Shown here: one piece after another, positions 10,281-17,974 of the stretch | How positions within the stretch are numbered: position 1 is the first letter of the stretch | Layout: each line of letters begins with the position of its first letter | Assembly (NCBI RefSeq): GCF_014851675.1 | Contig: NZ_JACVAE010000001.1 | Coordinates: 1 to 64,000 of the forward strand | Length of the DNA: 64,000 nucleotides | Direction: 5' to 3' | Origin: Rhizobium sp. ARZ01 | Lineage (GTDB): Bacteria; Pseudomonadota; Alphaproteobacteria; Rhizobiales; Rhizobiaceae | Position numbers and translations under genes: made by a program | Notes under the pieces: generated by a model | What the model saw: only the letters and a program-made list of their open reading frames with translations | What the model was told of the DNA's origin: nothing | Database searches by the model: none

Positions 10281-11687
10281 CTAATCGCGAACTTTGACGA
10301 CGTCGGTCAGCACCCACTTCCTGTCAAAGAAGTCCTTGGTCGGGCCGTAAGCTCGAAACATCAGCTCGAACTTCCGCATTGGATCGGTCGGCACCCAGTT
10401 TGCTTCCCCGCCATCGGGAGCCTTTGGACCGAAATAGAGGTCGATCGACCCGTCCGCGTTCTTTTGAAGCTCGGGAATCTGTGATGAGCGGCTGGCGCGC
10501 GCCATGTTCTTGATCAGTGCATGGGTTTCACGATCATAGGCGGTTACCGACCAGTACTGCTCGACGGGAACGTTCGGCGGAACATTAAGCTGATAGGTCT
10601 TGCTGCCTTCGAAGGCGTTGCCATCCTTGTCGAGGATCGAGATCGAGTAGAACTGCCCGGCCCCAAGCCGTTTGATGCCGATATAGGCGTAGCTATAGGT
10701 GACGCCGCGATCATCAACCGGATAAGCGTTCTCCTCGTCAAAGCCATGCTGGGAGGCCTGTATGATGCTCGGATATCCTGGAAAGGTCCAACGGCTCGTT
10801 TCCGAAAAGAAGGGCGGAAACCCGGCGTCATATCTGGCTTCCAGCAGCGCGCGGCCTTCCTCGATTGCCGATGTCATCAGCGATCTCATGTGCTCATCGG
10901 GATTGTAAGGCTTGCCCTTCTCGATGCCGATCGATTTCAACTGATCGATCATGACCCGATCACGGACGATCCATGGCTCCTCCTGGACGACGCGGTCGAG
11001 ATTGTCGAAGAAGCTCGCGTCCCATTTGATCGTGGAATCAAAGAGAACGTCCTTCACGTCGGTGAACACCGTCTCGGGCGGATTGGCGGCAGCGGACAGC
11101 GAATAGACCTTCATTTTCTTGCCGTAGTCGATCGACGCCTGAACATCGGCATCGCCGTGGCTTTTCAAGTTTGACCGGAGCAGCATGTAACCGCCAAGCA
11201 CGTCCGACTGCAGCGGGATGAAGCCCTCGGGTAGCTTTTCCGTGTAGCCGGGCGGCAAGATCACGAACTTGCCGCCTTGGCCCTTGTCGACGCCATGCAG
11301 CCCAGCATCTTCCAGCGGTAGCTGCCAGGCGGTTACGATGTTGGCATTGAAGGACGCGTCGTTTTCAGCCGGCGGCAGGTCGAGAACCACCGGTCCATCC
11401 CTGGTCGTGAAGAAAACCATGAAATAAAGAGCGTCGGGATTTGGCGTCAGCGTCTGGTTCTTCCAGTCGAGCGGACGACCCCAATAGATGGCTTGACCGA
11501 CCTTACCGGGTGTCTTCGTCAGCATTTCCTGGCGCATCAGGTCATAGTTGACGGCAGGCATACCCCAAACGACGGCCTGCACGGCCTTGCGTTGGATTTC
11601 TCTGTCGGCGATCTGTCGCGGCACCTGTTCTGCGCCATGGGCAACGCTGCCTACCAACAATAGGCACAAAAGTACGAAGAACTTCAT
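10281..11687 (-). CDS. DUF1254/DUF1214 domain secreted protein
   Basis: Predicted 468 residues from the ATG at 11687, preceded by a CGGAGGATC ribosome-binding site. It begins with a clear Sec signal (MKFFVLLCLLLVGSVAHGA). DUF1254 features include NPDALYFMVFFTTRDGPVV and GGKFVILPPGY; DUF1214 features include IDLYFGPKAPDGGEANWVP and FFDRKWVLTDVVKV. It is the third paralogue within 5 kb, convergent with the other two and clearly diverged from them, so this is not a recent tandem duplication. Function unknown. Confidence 0.85.
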   Translation of the reverse strand: MKFFVLLCLLLVGSVAHGAEQVPRQIADREIQRKAVQAVVWGMPAVNYDLMRQEMLTKTPGKVGQAIYWGRPLDWKNQTLTPNPDALYFMVFFTTRDGPVVLDLPPAENDASFNANIVTAWQLPLEDAGLHGVDKGQGGKFVILPPGYTEKLPEGFIPLQSDVLGGYMLLRSNLKSHGDADVQASIDYGKKMKVYSLSAAANPPETVFTDVKDVLFDSTIKWDASFFDNLDRVVQEEPWIVRDRVMIDQLKSIGIEKGKPYNPDEHMRSLMTSAIEEGRALLEARYDAGFPPFFSETSRWTFPGYPSIIQASQHGFDEENAYPVDDRGVTYSYAYIGIKRLGAGQFYSISILDKDGNAFEGSKTYQLNVPPNVPVEQYWSVTAYDRETHALIKNMARASRSSQIPELQKNADGSIDLYFGPKAPDGGEANWVPTDPMRKFELMFRAYGPTKDFFDRKWVLTDVVKVRD

Positions 11688-11836
11688 CAGCCGATCCTCC
11701 GCCCCGTAGCTTACCACCATGGGACGAACCGCTGAAAAATGCAAAAGGGCTCAAGGCCATGAACGGCCAAACCTTCGCGGCAACTATGCGCCCCATGGTA
11801 GACATCACCGCCGCGGCTGCCTACTTGCTTCGCGAA

Positions 11837-12223
11837 TCAAGGTCCGTCGAATTTTCGCCATGCGAACCAAGTGACGGCAGCTACAAGGATCGTCCACGCG
11901 ACGACGATTGCCACCAGGCCGAGACGGCTGGTTGGCCGCTGGATTATTTGTTCTGCCTGCATTCTGAAGTCGACCATGAGATGTTCCGGTATCAATCGAA
12001 CTGCCAGCAGAATGCCGAGCGGCACAATCAACAGATCGTCCAAATATCCAAGAACAGGGACGAAATCCGGTATGAGATCGACGGGCGAGAGGGCATAGGC
12101 AGCAACTGTCCCGGCGACGACTTTGGCGGTGAGCGGTGTGCGTGCGTCACGGGCGGCGATCCAAAGCGCAACGACGTCACGCTTTACGGATCGCGCCCAT
12201 GTTTTCAGGGAAGTGAGCCACAT
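11837..12223 (-). CDS. YkvA-like DUF1232 membrane protein
   Basis: Predicted 128 residues from the ATG at 12223 (MWLTSLKTWARSVKRD). The DUF1232 core is plain: YALSPVDLIPDFVPVLGYLDDLLIVPLGI. It is followed by a final hydrophobic helix (LVAIVVAWTILVAAVTWFAW). The frame is open further upstream to 12286, but that extension overlaps the dispersed repeat and lacks a ribosome-binding site. YkvA proteins are small membrane proteins of unknown role. No operon partner; the DUF1254 gene at 11687 begins 150 bp downstream on the same strand. Confidence 0.8.
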   Translation of the reverse strand: MWLTSLKTWARSVKRDVVALWIAARDARTPLTAKVVAGTVAAYALSPVDLIPDFVPVLGYLDDLLIVPLGILLAVRLIPEHLMVDFRMQAEQIIQRPTSRLGLVAIVVAWTILVAAVTWFAWRKFDGP

Positions 12224-12270
12224 GACCGACCCATACCAGATAGACGTTTGGAGATCACCAGGCACATGTC

Positions 12271-12346
12271 CGCAATGCGCCTTCATGTCGGCCGTAGAGA
12301 CCAGCTTGGCCGCTTCCCGAAAGCAGACGTCGCCAGCGACAAGGCC
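12271..12346. repeat. Dispersed repeat, copy B
   Basis: Partner of the copy at 6676-6751. The two share the run from CGCCTTCAT through GAGACCAGCTTGGCCGCTTC to GCGACAAGG with only a few substitutions. It lies upstream of the YkvA-like gene. Confidence 0.75.
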
Positions 12347-12425
12347 GGACTACTGGATTGCGCCCTAGGCAGTCATTGGCAAATTTCGCTACTCATGACG
12401 TGACTTTTATCAACTCGCCCCTCCG

Positions 12426-12510
12426 TTGCTACGTCAGTGCCGTAGCGCTCGGCTGCGTCACGAATCAGCTTGAGTCAATCGCGCTGCGTCAGAAATCGGC
12501 TTGCGTCAAG
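12426..12510 (+). promoter_or_regulatory. Cluster of five GTCA boxes upstream of the GTPase operon
   Basis: Five related boxes of the form (C/T)T(A/G)(C/A)GTCA appear in 76 bp: CTACGTCA, CTGCGTCA, TTGAGTCA, CTGCGTCA and TTGCGTCA. The GTCA cores start at 12433, 12457, 12474, 12488 and 12505, so the last four are 14-17 bp apart. Several are followed by (A/G)AATC. The cluster lies 80-165 bp upstream of the first gene of the coiled-coil/OmpA/GTPase/cyclase operon, a normal place for activator or repressor sites. The binding factor is unknown, and the assignment rests only on repetition and position. Confidence 0.4.
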
Positions 12511-12590
12511 AGGATTCCGGCTTGTGGGTAAGCTATTTTGCTGACATTCTTCCTGCACTGTGGCAGGCGTTCAAATGGAGGGGCATAAGG

Positions 12591-13256
12591 ATGGCAAAGG
12601 AATCCTCTATTACCGCTTCTTCTGCGAATAAGGCGGACGAAAGTCTGATAGGTAATGCAGAGGGAAACGGGCTGAACTTCATGGCGGCCCAGGCCCGCGA
12701 GGGCGGGATTTCCGGTGACGCTGTAGGTGTCGACAAGATACGCGATCTGCTGTTCGGCAACCAGATGCAGGACTATGACCGCCGTTTTTCCAAGCTTGAA
12801 GAACGGTTCCTGCAGCGCTTCAAGGATGTCGAATCCGAGGCCAAGCGCAATCTTGAAACGTACGAGTCAAATGCAAAGAAGCAGGTCGAATCGCTCGCGG
12901 CGCAATTGCGGAGCGAAAAAGATGCACGAGCCGATGCCGACAAGGAGATTGACAGGAATCTTCGCGAGCAAAATCAGGCGCTTGAAAAGCAGGTGCGCGC
13001 GTTGTCGGATCAATTGAGCGAGCTTGAGCGCGACGTTGCGGACCGGATAAATCGAACCGATCATTTGCTGCGTGAGGAAATCAAGCAAAAGAATGAAAGC
13101 ATTCAGATGCTAATGGAGAAAATGTTTTCCGATCTCAGCCACGTCAAGACCGACAGAAATCTTTTGGCTGGCCTGTTTGTCGAGGTTGCAAAATGCATAA
13201 ATCAGGATTCCGGCGGTAGCAATAGCAACTCGGAACGTGGCTGGAAAGCGAGTTGA
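12591..13256 (+). CDS. Coiled-coil protein of the GTPase-cyclase operon
   Basis: Predicted 221 residues; the ATG at 12591 follows a strong GGAGGGG about 10 bases upstream. The first 45 residues are low-complexity and polar. A motif DKIRDLLFGNQMQDYDRRF at about 46-64 leads into a long, highly charged coiled coil (about 60-190). The C-terminal segment DRNLLAGLFVEVAKCIN looks like a short conserved helix. No membrane segment or signal is present, so it is probably cytoplasmic. From memory, similar proteins in cyanobacteria and other phyla lie beside BON/OmpA proteins and small GTPases; this was not checked. Likely role: scaffold or effector for the GTPase. It overlaps or abuts the next gene, depending on that gene's start. 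Confidence 0.75.
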   Translation: MAKESSITASSANKADESLIGNAEGNGLNFMAAQAREGGISGDAVGVDKIRDLLFGNQMQDYDRRFSKLEERFLQRFKDVESEAKRNLETYESNAKKQVESLAAQLRSEKDARADADKEIDRNLREQNQALEKQVRALSDQLSELERDVADRINRTDHLLREEIKQKNESIQMLMEKMFSDLSHVKTDRNLLAGLFVEVAKCINQDSGGSNSNSERGWKAS

Positions 13257-13266
13257 TCGGAGCTTG

Positions 13267-15921
13267 ATGTCGACCGTCGACCCAATCAGGCCTCCTCAAA
13301 GTGCCGCCTCGAACGATACCGAGATCGATCGCGCGGCTCTGGCTAGTCTTTTGGTCGAAATTGCCCGGAACGTTGATCCGGACCATCATGTGCGTTTCGA
13401 CGGAGTTCCAACCGCCGATCGTCGTATGGAAACGCTGCGCCAGTTGCTGGTCGGCCGCGAAATTTCGGAGCTTTCACGAGTTACACATCTGCTGGGCGAA
13501 CCGGAGCAGTTTGCGGAAGCAGTGGGCGGCGTTCTTCCCAGTGCAGCCGCACGGGCGCCTCATGCGCAGCTCGGCGAGGCCATTGCGCCAGCCGTCGAAA
13601 GGGCTGTGCAGCGGTCGATCCAGAAGAGCCCGCGCACGCTGACGGATATATTATACCCGGTGTTTCTGCCGGCAATTCGCAAGTCGATCGGGGAAAAGAT
13701 CGACCAGACCTTTCAGTCGCTGAATGAAACTTTAAGACATATATTTACCTGGCATGGGCTCAAGTGGAGGTTTGAGGCTTGGAGAACTGGTGCCAGCTTC
13801 TCGGAAGTTGTTCTGAAGCATTCTCTTGTCTATCGTGTAGAACATGTCTTTCTCATTGACCGAAATTCCGGGCTTTTGATCGCGCATGTAACTGCCGATA
13901 ATGCAACGAGCGAGGATCCTCAACTCATTTCTTCGATGCTCAGTGCAATTCAAGACTTTGTCAAAGACTCATTTAACGAGAAAGAACAAAGCGGCCTGGA
14001 CACTATCCGCTTTGGGGAGCTTCGTCTCTGGTCAGAAGTTGGACCGTTTGCGACCTTGGTTGCGGTGATCCGGGGAAATCCGCCAGAGGAATTGCATGAA
14101 ATAGTTCGCGATGTGTTGCTTCGCATCCATGATGAATACTCGCAGGCTTTAGAGCAGTTTGACGGCGACGGTTCTCAGTTAGCCGGCATAGAGACGCAGT
14201 TGCAGACCTGCGTTGAACTGAAGCAGGAGGACTCAAACCAGGGATTTCCGTGGCTGGTGGCGGCTGCAGTCCTGCTGGTGTTGATTCCGGCAGGCGGTTG
14301 GTTCTTTCTTTCCTGGCAATCCGGGCAGCGCTGGCAGGCCTATATGTCGCGACTTGAGGCCCAACCGGGCATCATCGTCGCCCAACAAACGGCGAGGGGC
14401 GGACATTTCTACATTTCCGGCTTGAGAGACCCGCTTGGCGCCGACCCGCAGTCGCTTTTGTCTGAAACGCATGTCGATCCCGCCCGCGTTCATTCGCAAT
14501 GGCAATTCTATCAGAGCCTTGAGCCGGAGTTCGTGTTGAAGCGGCTGACGGCGTCGCTGGCTCCGCCGGATACAGTCCGACTTTCGATCGTCAAGGATCG
14601 CATTGTTGCCGAGGGTGAGGCTCCCGACACCTGGATAGATCGGGCGCGCGCAGCGGCCCGACAGCTTTCGGCAGGCGGACCGGTATTCGATATCGCCAAG
14701 GTCCGCGATGTGAGCCCCGAAGCACGCGCGGCGGAGCACTGGCAGGCCTATGTGTCGCGACTGGGGACCCAGCCGGGCATTATCGTTGCCGAACAAAAGG
14801 TGCGCGATGGCCAATTCTATATTGCCGGCCTGAGAGACCCGCTTGGCGCGGACCCGCAGTCGCTGTTGTCCGGAACGCAGGTCGATCCCGCCCGCGTTCA
14901 TTCGCAATGGCAATTCTATCAGAGCCTTGAGCCGGAGTTCGTGTTGAAGCGGCTGACGGCGTCGCTGGCTCCGCCGGATACAGTCCGACTTTCGATCGTC
15001 AAGGATCGCATTGTTGCCGAGGGTGAAGCTCCCGACACCTGGATAGATCGGGCGCGCGCAGCGGCCCGACAGCTTTCGGCAGGCGGACCGGTATTCGATA
15101 TCGCCAAGGTCCGCGATGTGAGCCCCGAAGCACGCGCGGCGGAGCACTGGCAGGTCTATGTGTCGCGACTGGGGACCCAGCCGGGCATTATCGTTGCCGA
15201 ACAAAAGGTGCGCGATGGCCAATTCTATATTGCCGGCCTGAGAGACCCGCTTGGCGCGGACCCGCAGTCGCTGTTGTCCGGAACGCAGGTCGATCCCGCC
15301 CGCGTTCATTCGCAATGGCAATTCTATCAGAGCCTTGAGCCGGAGTTCGTGTTGAAGCGGCTGACGGCGTCGCTGGCTCCGCCCAAATCTGTTCTGCTTT
15401 CGATCGTCAAGGGCCGCATCGTTGTCGTGGGTGAGGCTCCTGCCAACTGGATCAACCGGGCGCGGGCCGCCGCAGAAGAGCTTTCGGCGGACGGAGTGGT
15501 TCTGGATGTCTCGCAGCTGCATGAGCTGAACCTTGCAGAACTTAATTATTTGAGAGAGGCCATCCAGGCGACCGATATTTTCTTCTACTCCGGCAAAGCT
15601 GTGCCGGGACCAGAACAGACGCCGGTCCTCGACAGGTTGGCGGATCAAATAAAGGAATTCGCCCAAAAGGCCCGCAAGTCAGGCGTAACAGCGCGGTTCA
15701 TGTTGACCGGCCATGCGGACGCCACGGGCCGCGAGACGGCCAACGTGTCGATCAGCGCCTCCCGCGCCGAGACAGTTCGTGCGCTTCTCAACAAGCGCGG
15801 CGTCGCTCCGGAACTGCTGCTGGTTCGGGGCGCTGGCACTTTTGAGCCGGTGGTGCCTGAAAATAGTCGAACTGGGAGTTCCACCAATCGCCGGGTTTCG
15901 ATTACGGTAAACCTAGAGTAG
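13267..15921 (+). CDS. Trans-envelope protein: cytoplasmic sensor region, TM helix, three BON-like repeats, OmpA domain
   Basis: Predicted 884 residues from the ATG at 13267 (GGAG four bases upstream); a GTG at 13237 is an alternative that overlaps the upstream gene. Residues 1-320 are cytoplasmic. The segment VEHVFLIDRNSGLLIAHV through ISSMLSAIQDFVKDSF to IRGNPPEELHEIVRDVLLRI looks like a roadblock/longin-type fold, the kind of domain that regulates Ras-like GTPases. One TM helix is at about 328-350. Three tandem 136-residue repeats follow at 356-491, 492-627 and 628-763, each ending in a BON-like module. An OmpA/MotB peptidoglycan-binding domain (FMLTGHADATG, SASRAETVRALL, NRRVSITV) ends the protein. 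It would connect the cell wall to the cytoplasmic GTPase encoded 15 bp downstream. Confidence 0.8.
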   Translation: MSTVDPIRPPQSAASNDTEIDRAALASLLVEIARNVDPDHHVRFDGVPTADRRMETLRQLLVGREISELSRVTHLLGEPEQFAEAVGGVLPSAAARAPHAQLGEAIAPAVERAVQRSIQKSPRTLTDILYPVFLPAIRKSIGEKIDQTFQSLNETLRHIFTWHGLKWRFEAWRTGASFSEVVLKHSLVYRVEHVFLIDRNSGLLIAHVTADNATSEDPQLISSMLSAIQDFVKDSFNEKEQSGLDTIRFGELRLWSEVGPFATLVAVIRGNPPEELHEIVRDVLLRIHDEYSQALEQFDGDGSQLAGIETQLQTCVELKQEDSNQGFPWLVAAAVLLVLIPAGGWFFLSWQSGQRWQAYMSRLEAQPGIIVAQQTARGGHFYISGLRDPLGADPQSLLSETHVDPARVHSQWQFYQSLEPEFVLKRLTASLAPPDTVRLSIVKDRIVAEGEAPDTWIDRARAAARQLSAGGPVFDIAKVRDVSPEARAAEHWQAYVSRLGTQPGIIVAEQKVRDGQFYIAGLRDPLGADPQSLLSGTQVDPARVHSQWQFYQSLEPEFVLKRLTASLAPPDTVRLSIVKDRIVAEGEAPDTWIDRARAAARQLSAGGPVFDIAKVRDVSPEARAAEHWQVYVSRLGTQPGIIVAEQKVRDGQFYIAGLRDPLGADPQSLLSGTQVDPARVHSQWQFYQSLEPEFVLKRLTASLAPPKSVLLSIVKGRIVVVGEAPANWINRARAAAEELSADGVVLDVSQLHELNLAELNYLREAIQATDIFFYSGKAVPGPEQTPVLDRLADQIKEFAQKARKSGVTARFMLTGHADATGRETANVSISASRAETVRALLNKRGVAPELLLVRGAGTFEPVVPENSRTGSSTNRRVSITVNLE
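14332..15555 (+). repeat. Three tandem 408-bp in-frame repeats
   Basis: Exact period of 408 bp (136 codons): the marker TGGCAGG recurs at 14332, 14740 and 15148, and GTCGATCCCG at 14473, 14881 and 15289. Unit 2 and the first half of unit 3 are almost identical at the base level until about 15375. The second half of unit 1 (from 14473) is almost identical to the second half of unit 2. Near-identity including synonymous positions indicates recent duplication or ongoing gene conversion. The unit edges in unit 1 (5' side) and unit 3 (3' side) are diverged, as in an array that expands from the middle. Confidence 0.95.
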
Positions 15922-15936
15922 TGCGGAGCTAGGGTA

Positions 15937-16428
15937 TTGCAAAAAAAGATCTGCATGTTGGGTGGGTTCGCTGTCGGAAAGACGAGTCTGGTCCGCAGGT
16001 TTGTGCAAAGCATCTTTTCAGATACCTACTTGACCACGGTGGGAGTGAAAATCGACAAGAAGAGTGTCGCACTCCCGGACAAAACCGTGGATCTGATTTT
16101 GTGGGATTTGGCCGGCGAAGACGATATCGGCTCATTCCGTGTCAGCAATGTGCGAGGTGCGGCCGGGCTCGTGCTTGTCGTCGATGGAACCCGCGCCGCT
16201 ACTCTTGCCGTGGCGCTCACTCTGCGCGAGCGGGCCGAGGCCGAATTCGGCGCTATCCCGTTTGTATTGCTGTTCAACAAATCCGACCTGGCCGATCGGT
16301 GGGCAATATCGGATAGTGAGATTAACGAATTCAGGCAACTTGGATGGAAAATCTATCTAACAAGTGCGCTTTCGGGTGAACATGTTGATGATGCGTTTCG
16401 TCAGCTTGCTTCGATGGTTGCCAAATAG
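15937..16428 (+). CDS. Ras-like small GTPase (prokaryotic Rab/Rup type)
   Basis: Predicted 163 residues from a TTG start at 15937, 15 bp after the OmpA gene. All five G motifs are visible: G1 GGFAVGKT at 9-16, G2 threonine T34 in YLTTVGV, G3 WDLAGEDD with D57 and G60, G4 NKSD at 114-117, and G5 TSALSG at 142-147. The fold is the minimal Ras size with no extra domain and no lipidation motif. The residue after DxxG, the catalytic Gln of Ras, is Glu here (E61), which suggests weak intrinsic hydrolysis and dependence on a partner. Its operon neighbours supply a possible regulator (OmpA/BON protein) and a possible effector (cyclase). Such GTPases are known across bacteria; apart from MglA-type polarity proteins, most have no assigned function. 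Confidence 0.9.
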   Translation: MQKKICMLGGFAVGKTSLVRRFVQSIFSDTYLTTVGVKIDKKSVALPDKTVDLILWDLAGEDDIGSFRVSNVRGAAGLVLVVDGTRAATLAVALTLRERAEAEFGAIPFVLLFNKSDLADRWAISDSEINEFRQLGWKIYLTSALSGEHVDDAFRQLASMVAK

Positions 16429-16431
16429 ACC

Positions 16432-17502
16432 ATGCATAGATTGCCAAGAGAAGTCGGAAGCTGGATTTACGATTTCTTCTACAATGCGCACTCTGTCGCA
16501 TATCTGAAAATTGACGCCCAGCTTTGCATAGCTGCGAAGGGTGGTAACGTTAACCATTACGGGTTCTCATCGCTTCGCATTGGCAAGCCTGTTGTCGATC
16601 AGCTTGAATTTATGGAAGGTTTGCTGCCTTGCCCGGAGCTTCCATATCATATGGCCATGGTCGAATTGCCCAGCGGGCGCGTTGCGGACCTTCATCTTTT
16701 TGCCGGCAATGCCTGCGTGTGGCTGCTCTTTCTTGACGCCACTGCCGAACGCGACAACAAGCAGCGGCTTCAACAGAAGGCTTATGAAATGACGCTCCTG
16801 CAAGAGCGGGAGCGCCAGCTCAACGAGAAATTACAATCGACGAACGAGGCATTGAGGAAGAGCCAGGAGGGATTGTCGCGTGAATACCAGCGCGCCGAAT
16901 CCCTACTCCTCAACATTCTTCCGGCGCCGATCGCGGAGCGGTTAAAAGCGCACAAAAAAATTGCAGACAACCACGCAGAGGTGAGTGTGCTGTTTGCCGA
17001 CATCGTCGGTTTTACCGAGAGAACGCGGAGCGTCGGAGCGGTGACGACGCTCGCTATCTTAAATTACTTCTTCAAGGCCGCGGATCGCCTCTCGGAACGA
17101 TACGGCTGCGAAAAGATAAAGACAATCGGTGATTGTGTGATGGTTGTCGCTGGCCTGCCCACCTCGCGATCTGATCATGCAGAAGCCCTCGCGCACTATG
17201 CACTTGAACTGCGGAAGGCGGTTAAGCGCGAACGCTTCGCAGGAGAACCGCTGAGGCTCAGAATTGGAATTCATTCGGGACCAATCGTCGCTGGCGTCAT
17301 AGGCAAAAGGCGGTTCGCCTATGACCTGTGGGGCGAGACCGTTAATCTCGCCTCACGCATTCAAACGTCCGCGGAGCCCGATGAGATCCGTATTTCGGAC
17401 GCAACTCACCAACTGCTTGGACCAAAATTTGCTTGCGACCCACTCGAGGAAGCGGAATTGCGTGGTACAGGCCGTGTGCGAATGTGGCGGCTCCCGGCTT
17501 GA
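16432..17502 (+). CDS. Class III adenylate cyclase with PAS-like N-terminus
   Basis: Predicted 356 residues, starting 3 bp after the GTPase stop, so translationally coupled. Residues 1-105 resemble a PAS-like sensor. Residues 106-165 are a coiled-coil linker ending in LLNILPAPIAERLK, the usual signalling helix before cyclases. Residues 184-356 are the catalytic domain. Metal ligands D190 and D234 are present, the base-selecting pair is K230 and D298 (the adenylate-type Lys/Asp), and N305 and R309 are the transition-state residues. All key residues for ATP to cAMP conversion are therefore in place. No TM segment is seen. The operon suggests that its activity is coupled to the GTPase. No clear terminator follows directly. 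Confidence 0.88.
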   Translation: MHRLPREVGSWIYDFFYNAHSVAYLKIDAQLCIAAKGGNVNHYGFSSLRIGKPVVDQLEFMEGLLPCPELPYHMAMVELPSGRVADLHLFAGNACVWLLFLDATAERDNKQRLQQKAYEMTLLQERERQLNEKLQSTNEALRKSQEGLSREYQRAESLLLNILPAPIAERLKAHKKIADNHAEVSVLFADIVGFTERTRSVGAVTTLAILNYFFKAADRLSERYGCEKIKTIGDCVMVVAGLPTSRSDHAEALAHYALELRKAVKRERFAGEPLRLRIGIHSGPIVAGVIGKRRFAYDLWGETVNLASRIQTSAEPDEIRISDATHQLLGPKFACDPLEEAELRGTGRVRMWRLPA

Positions 17503-17911
17503 TTGGCCGCTTGGCAGTGCCGACCCTGGAACGCATTGCATCTCAAGCTAATCAAACATCATGGTTTCGAATGTCCGCAGACGCGAAGCAGTCGACCACC
17601 GAGCGACCGCCAAAGGTCTGTCCTTGGAGGGCCATCCGTTCCTTTTCGCCAGGCAATGAGGGAGCGCGTTGGATACGCCAAGATCGATGTAAAGGAATCT
17701 TTATATGTTGGCTTTGAGCGAATCCAAATCTTGGCACCAAGGCTCCACGTGTCCGCTTTACGTGTCGGGCATGTTAGCAGCGGACAGACCGCTACCGGCC
17801 GCATTTCGGACGGCGAGATTATTCTGCGTAACGGCCGCTCCTGGTGTAAGTGGAGATTGTCAATGCTGGGCCGATTTGAGGCTGAGAATTTACAAGTCTC
17901 CATGCCATCAG
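17503..17911. other. Non-coding or decayed region after the cyclase operon
   Basis: No gene can be supported. Open frames here are short, lack ribosome-binding sites and resemble nothing I recognise. The region ends at a 13-bp copy of the tRNA-fMet 3' end. Confidence 0.4.
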
Positions 17912-17924
17912 GCCCCCGCAACCA
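17912..17924 (+). other. Candidate attachment site (13-bp tRNA-fMet 3'-end duplicate)
   Basis: The 13 bases GCCCCCGCAACCA are identical to 40-52, the last bases of the tRNA-fMet gene. Immediately after it comes a rho-independent terminator, as would be expected for the original downstream sequence of the tRNA. Direct repeats of a tRNA end around foreign-looking DNA are the standard mark of an integrated element. The implied element is about 17.9 kb, from 53 to 17924. Confidence 0.6.
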
Positions 17925-17929
17925 AACTT

Positions 17930-17965
17930 AGAAAGGCCCGATCCTCGCGATCGGGCTTTATTCTT
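17930..17965 (+). terminator. Rho-independent terminator
   Basis: A perfect 8-bp stem GCCCGATC (17936-17943) and GATCGGGC (17949-17956) with a five-base loop is followed by the T-rich tail TTTATTCTT. It follows the tRNA-end duplicate by 11 bp and could be the native tRNA-fMet terminator displaced by an insertion. It could also serve the cyclase operon. Confidence 0.75.
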
Positions 17966-17974
17966 GTAAGCAAA

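Noticed and set aside
14332..15555. Possible CRISPR array
   Set aside because: The 408-bp units are coding, contiguous and in frame, with no short repeat/spacer alternation. No cas genes are present.
14233..15666. Long open frame (477 codons) on the minus strand across the repeat region
   Set aside because: It is the antisense of the OmpA-protein repeats; the length comes from the repeated codon pattern and it has no family features or ribosome-binding site.
16432..17502. Cyclase as a diguanylate or guanylate cyclase
   Set aside because: No GGDEF motif; the base-selecting residues K230 and D298 are the adenylate-type pair.
17503..17931. 142-codon + strand open frame after the cyclase
   Set aside because: It begins right at the cyclase stop, shows no family resemblance and runs into the attachment-site repeat.
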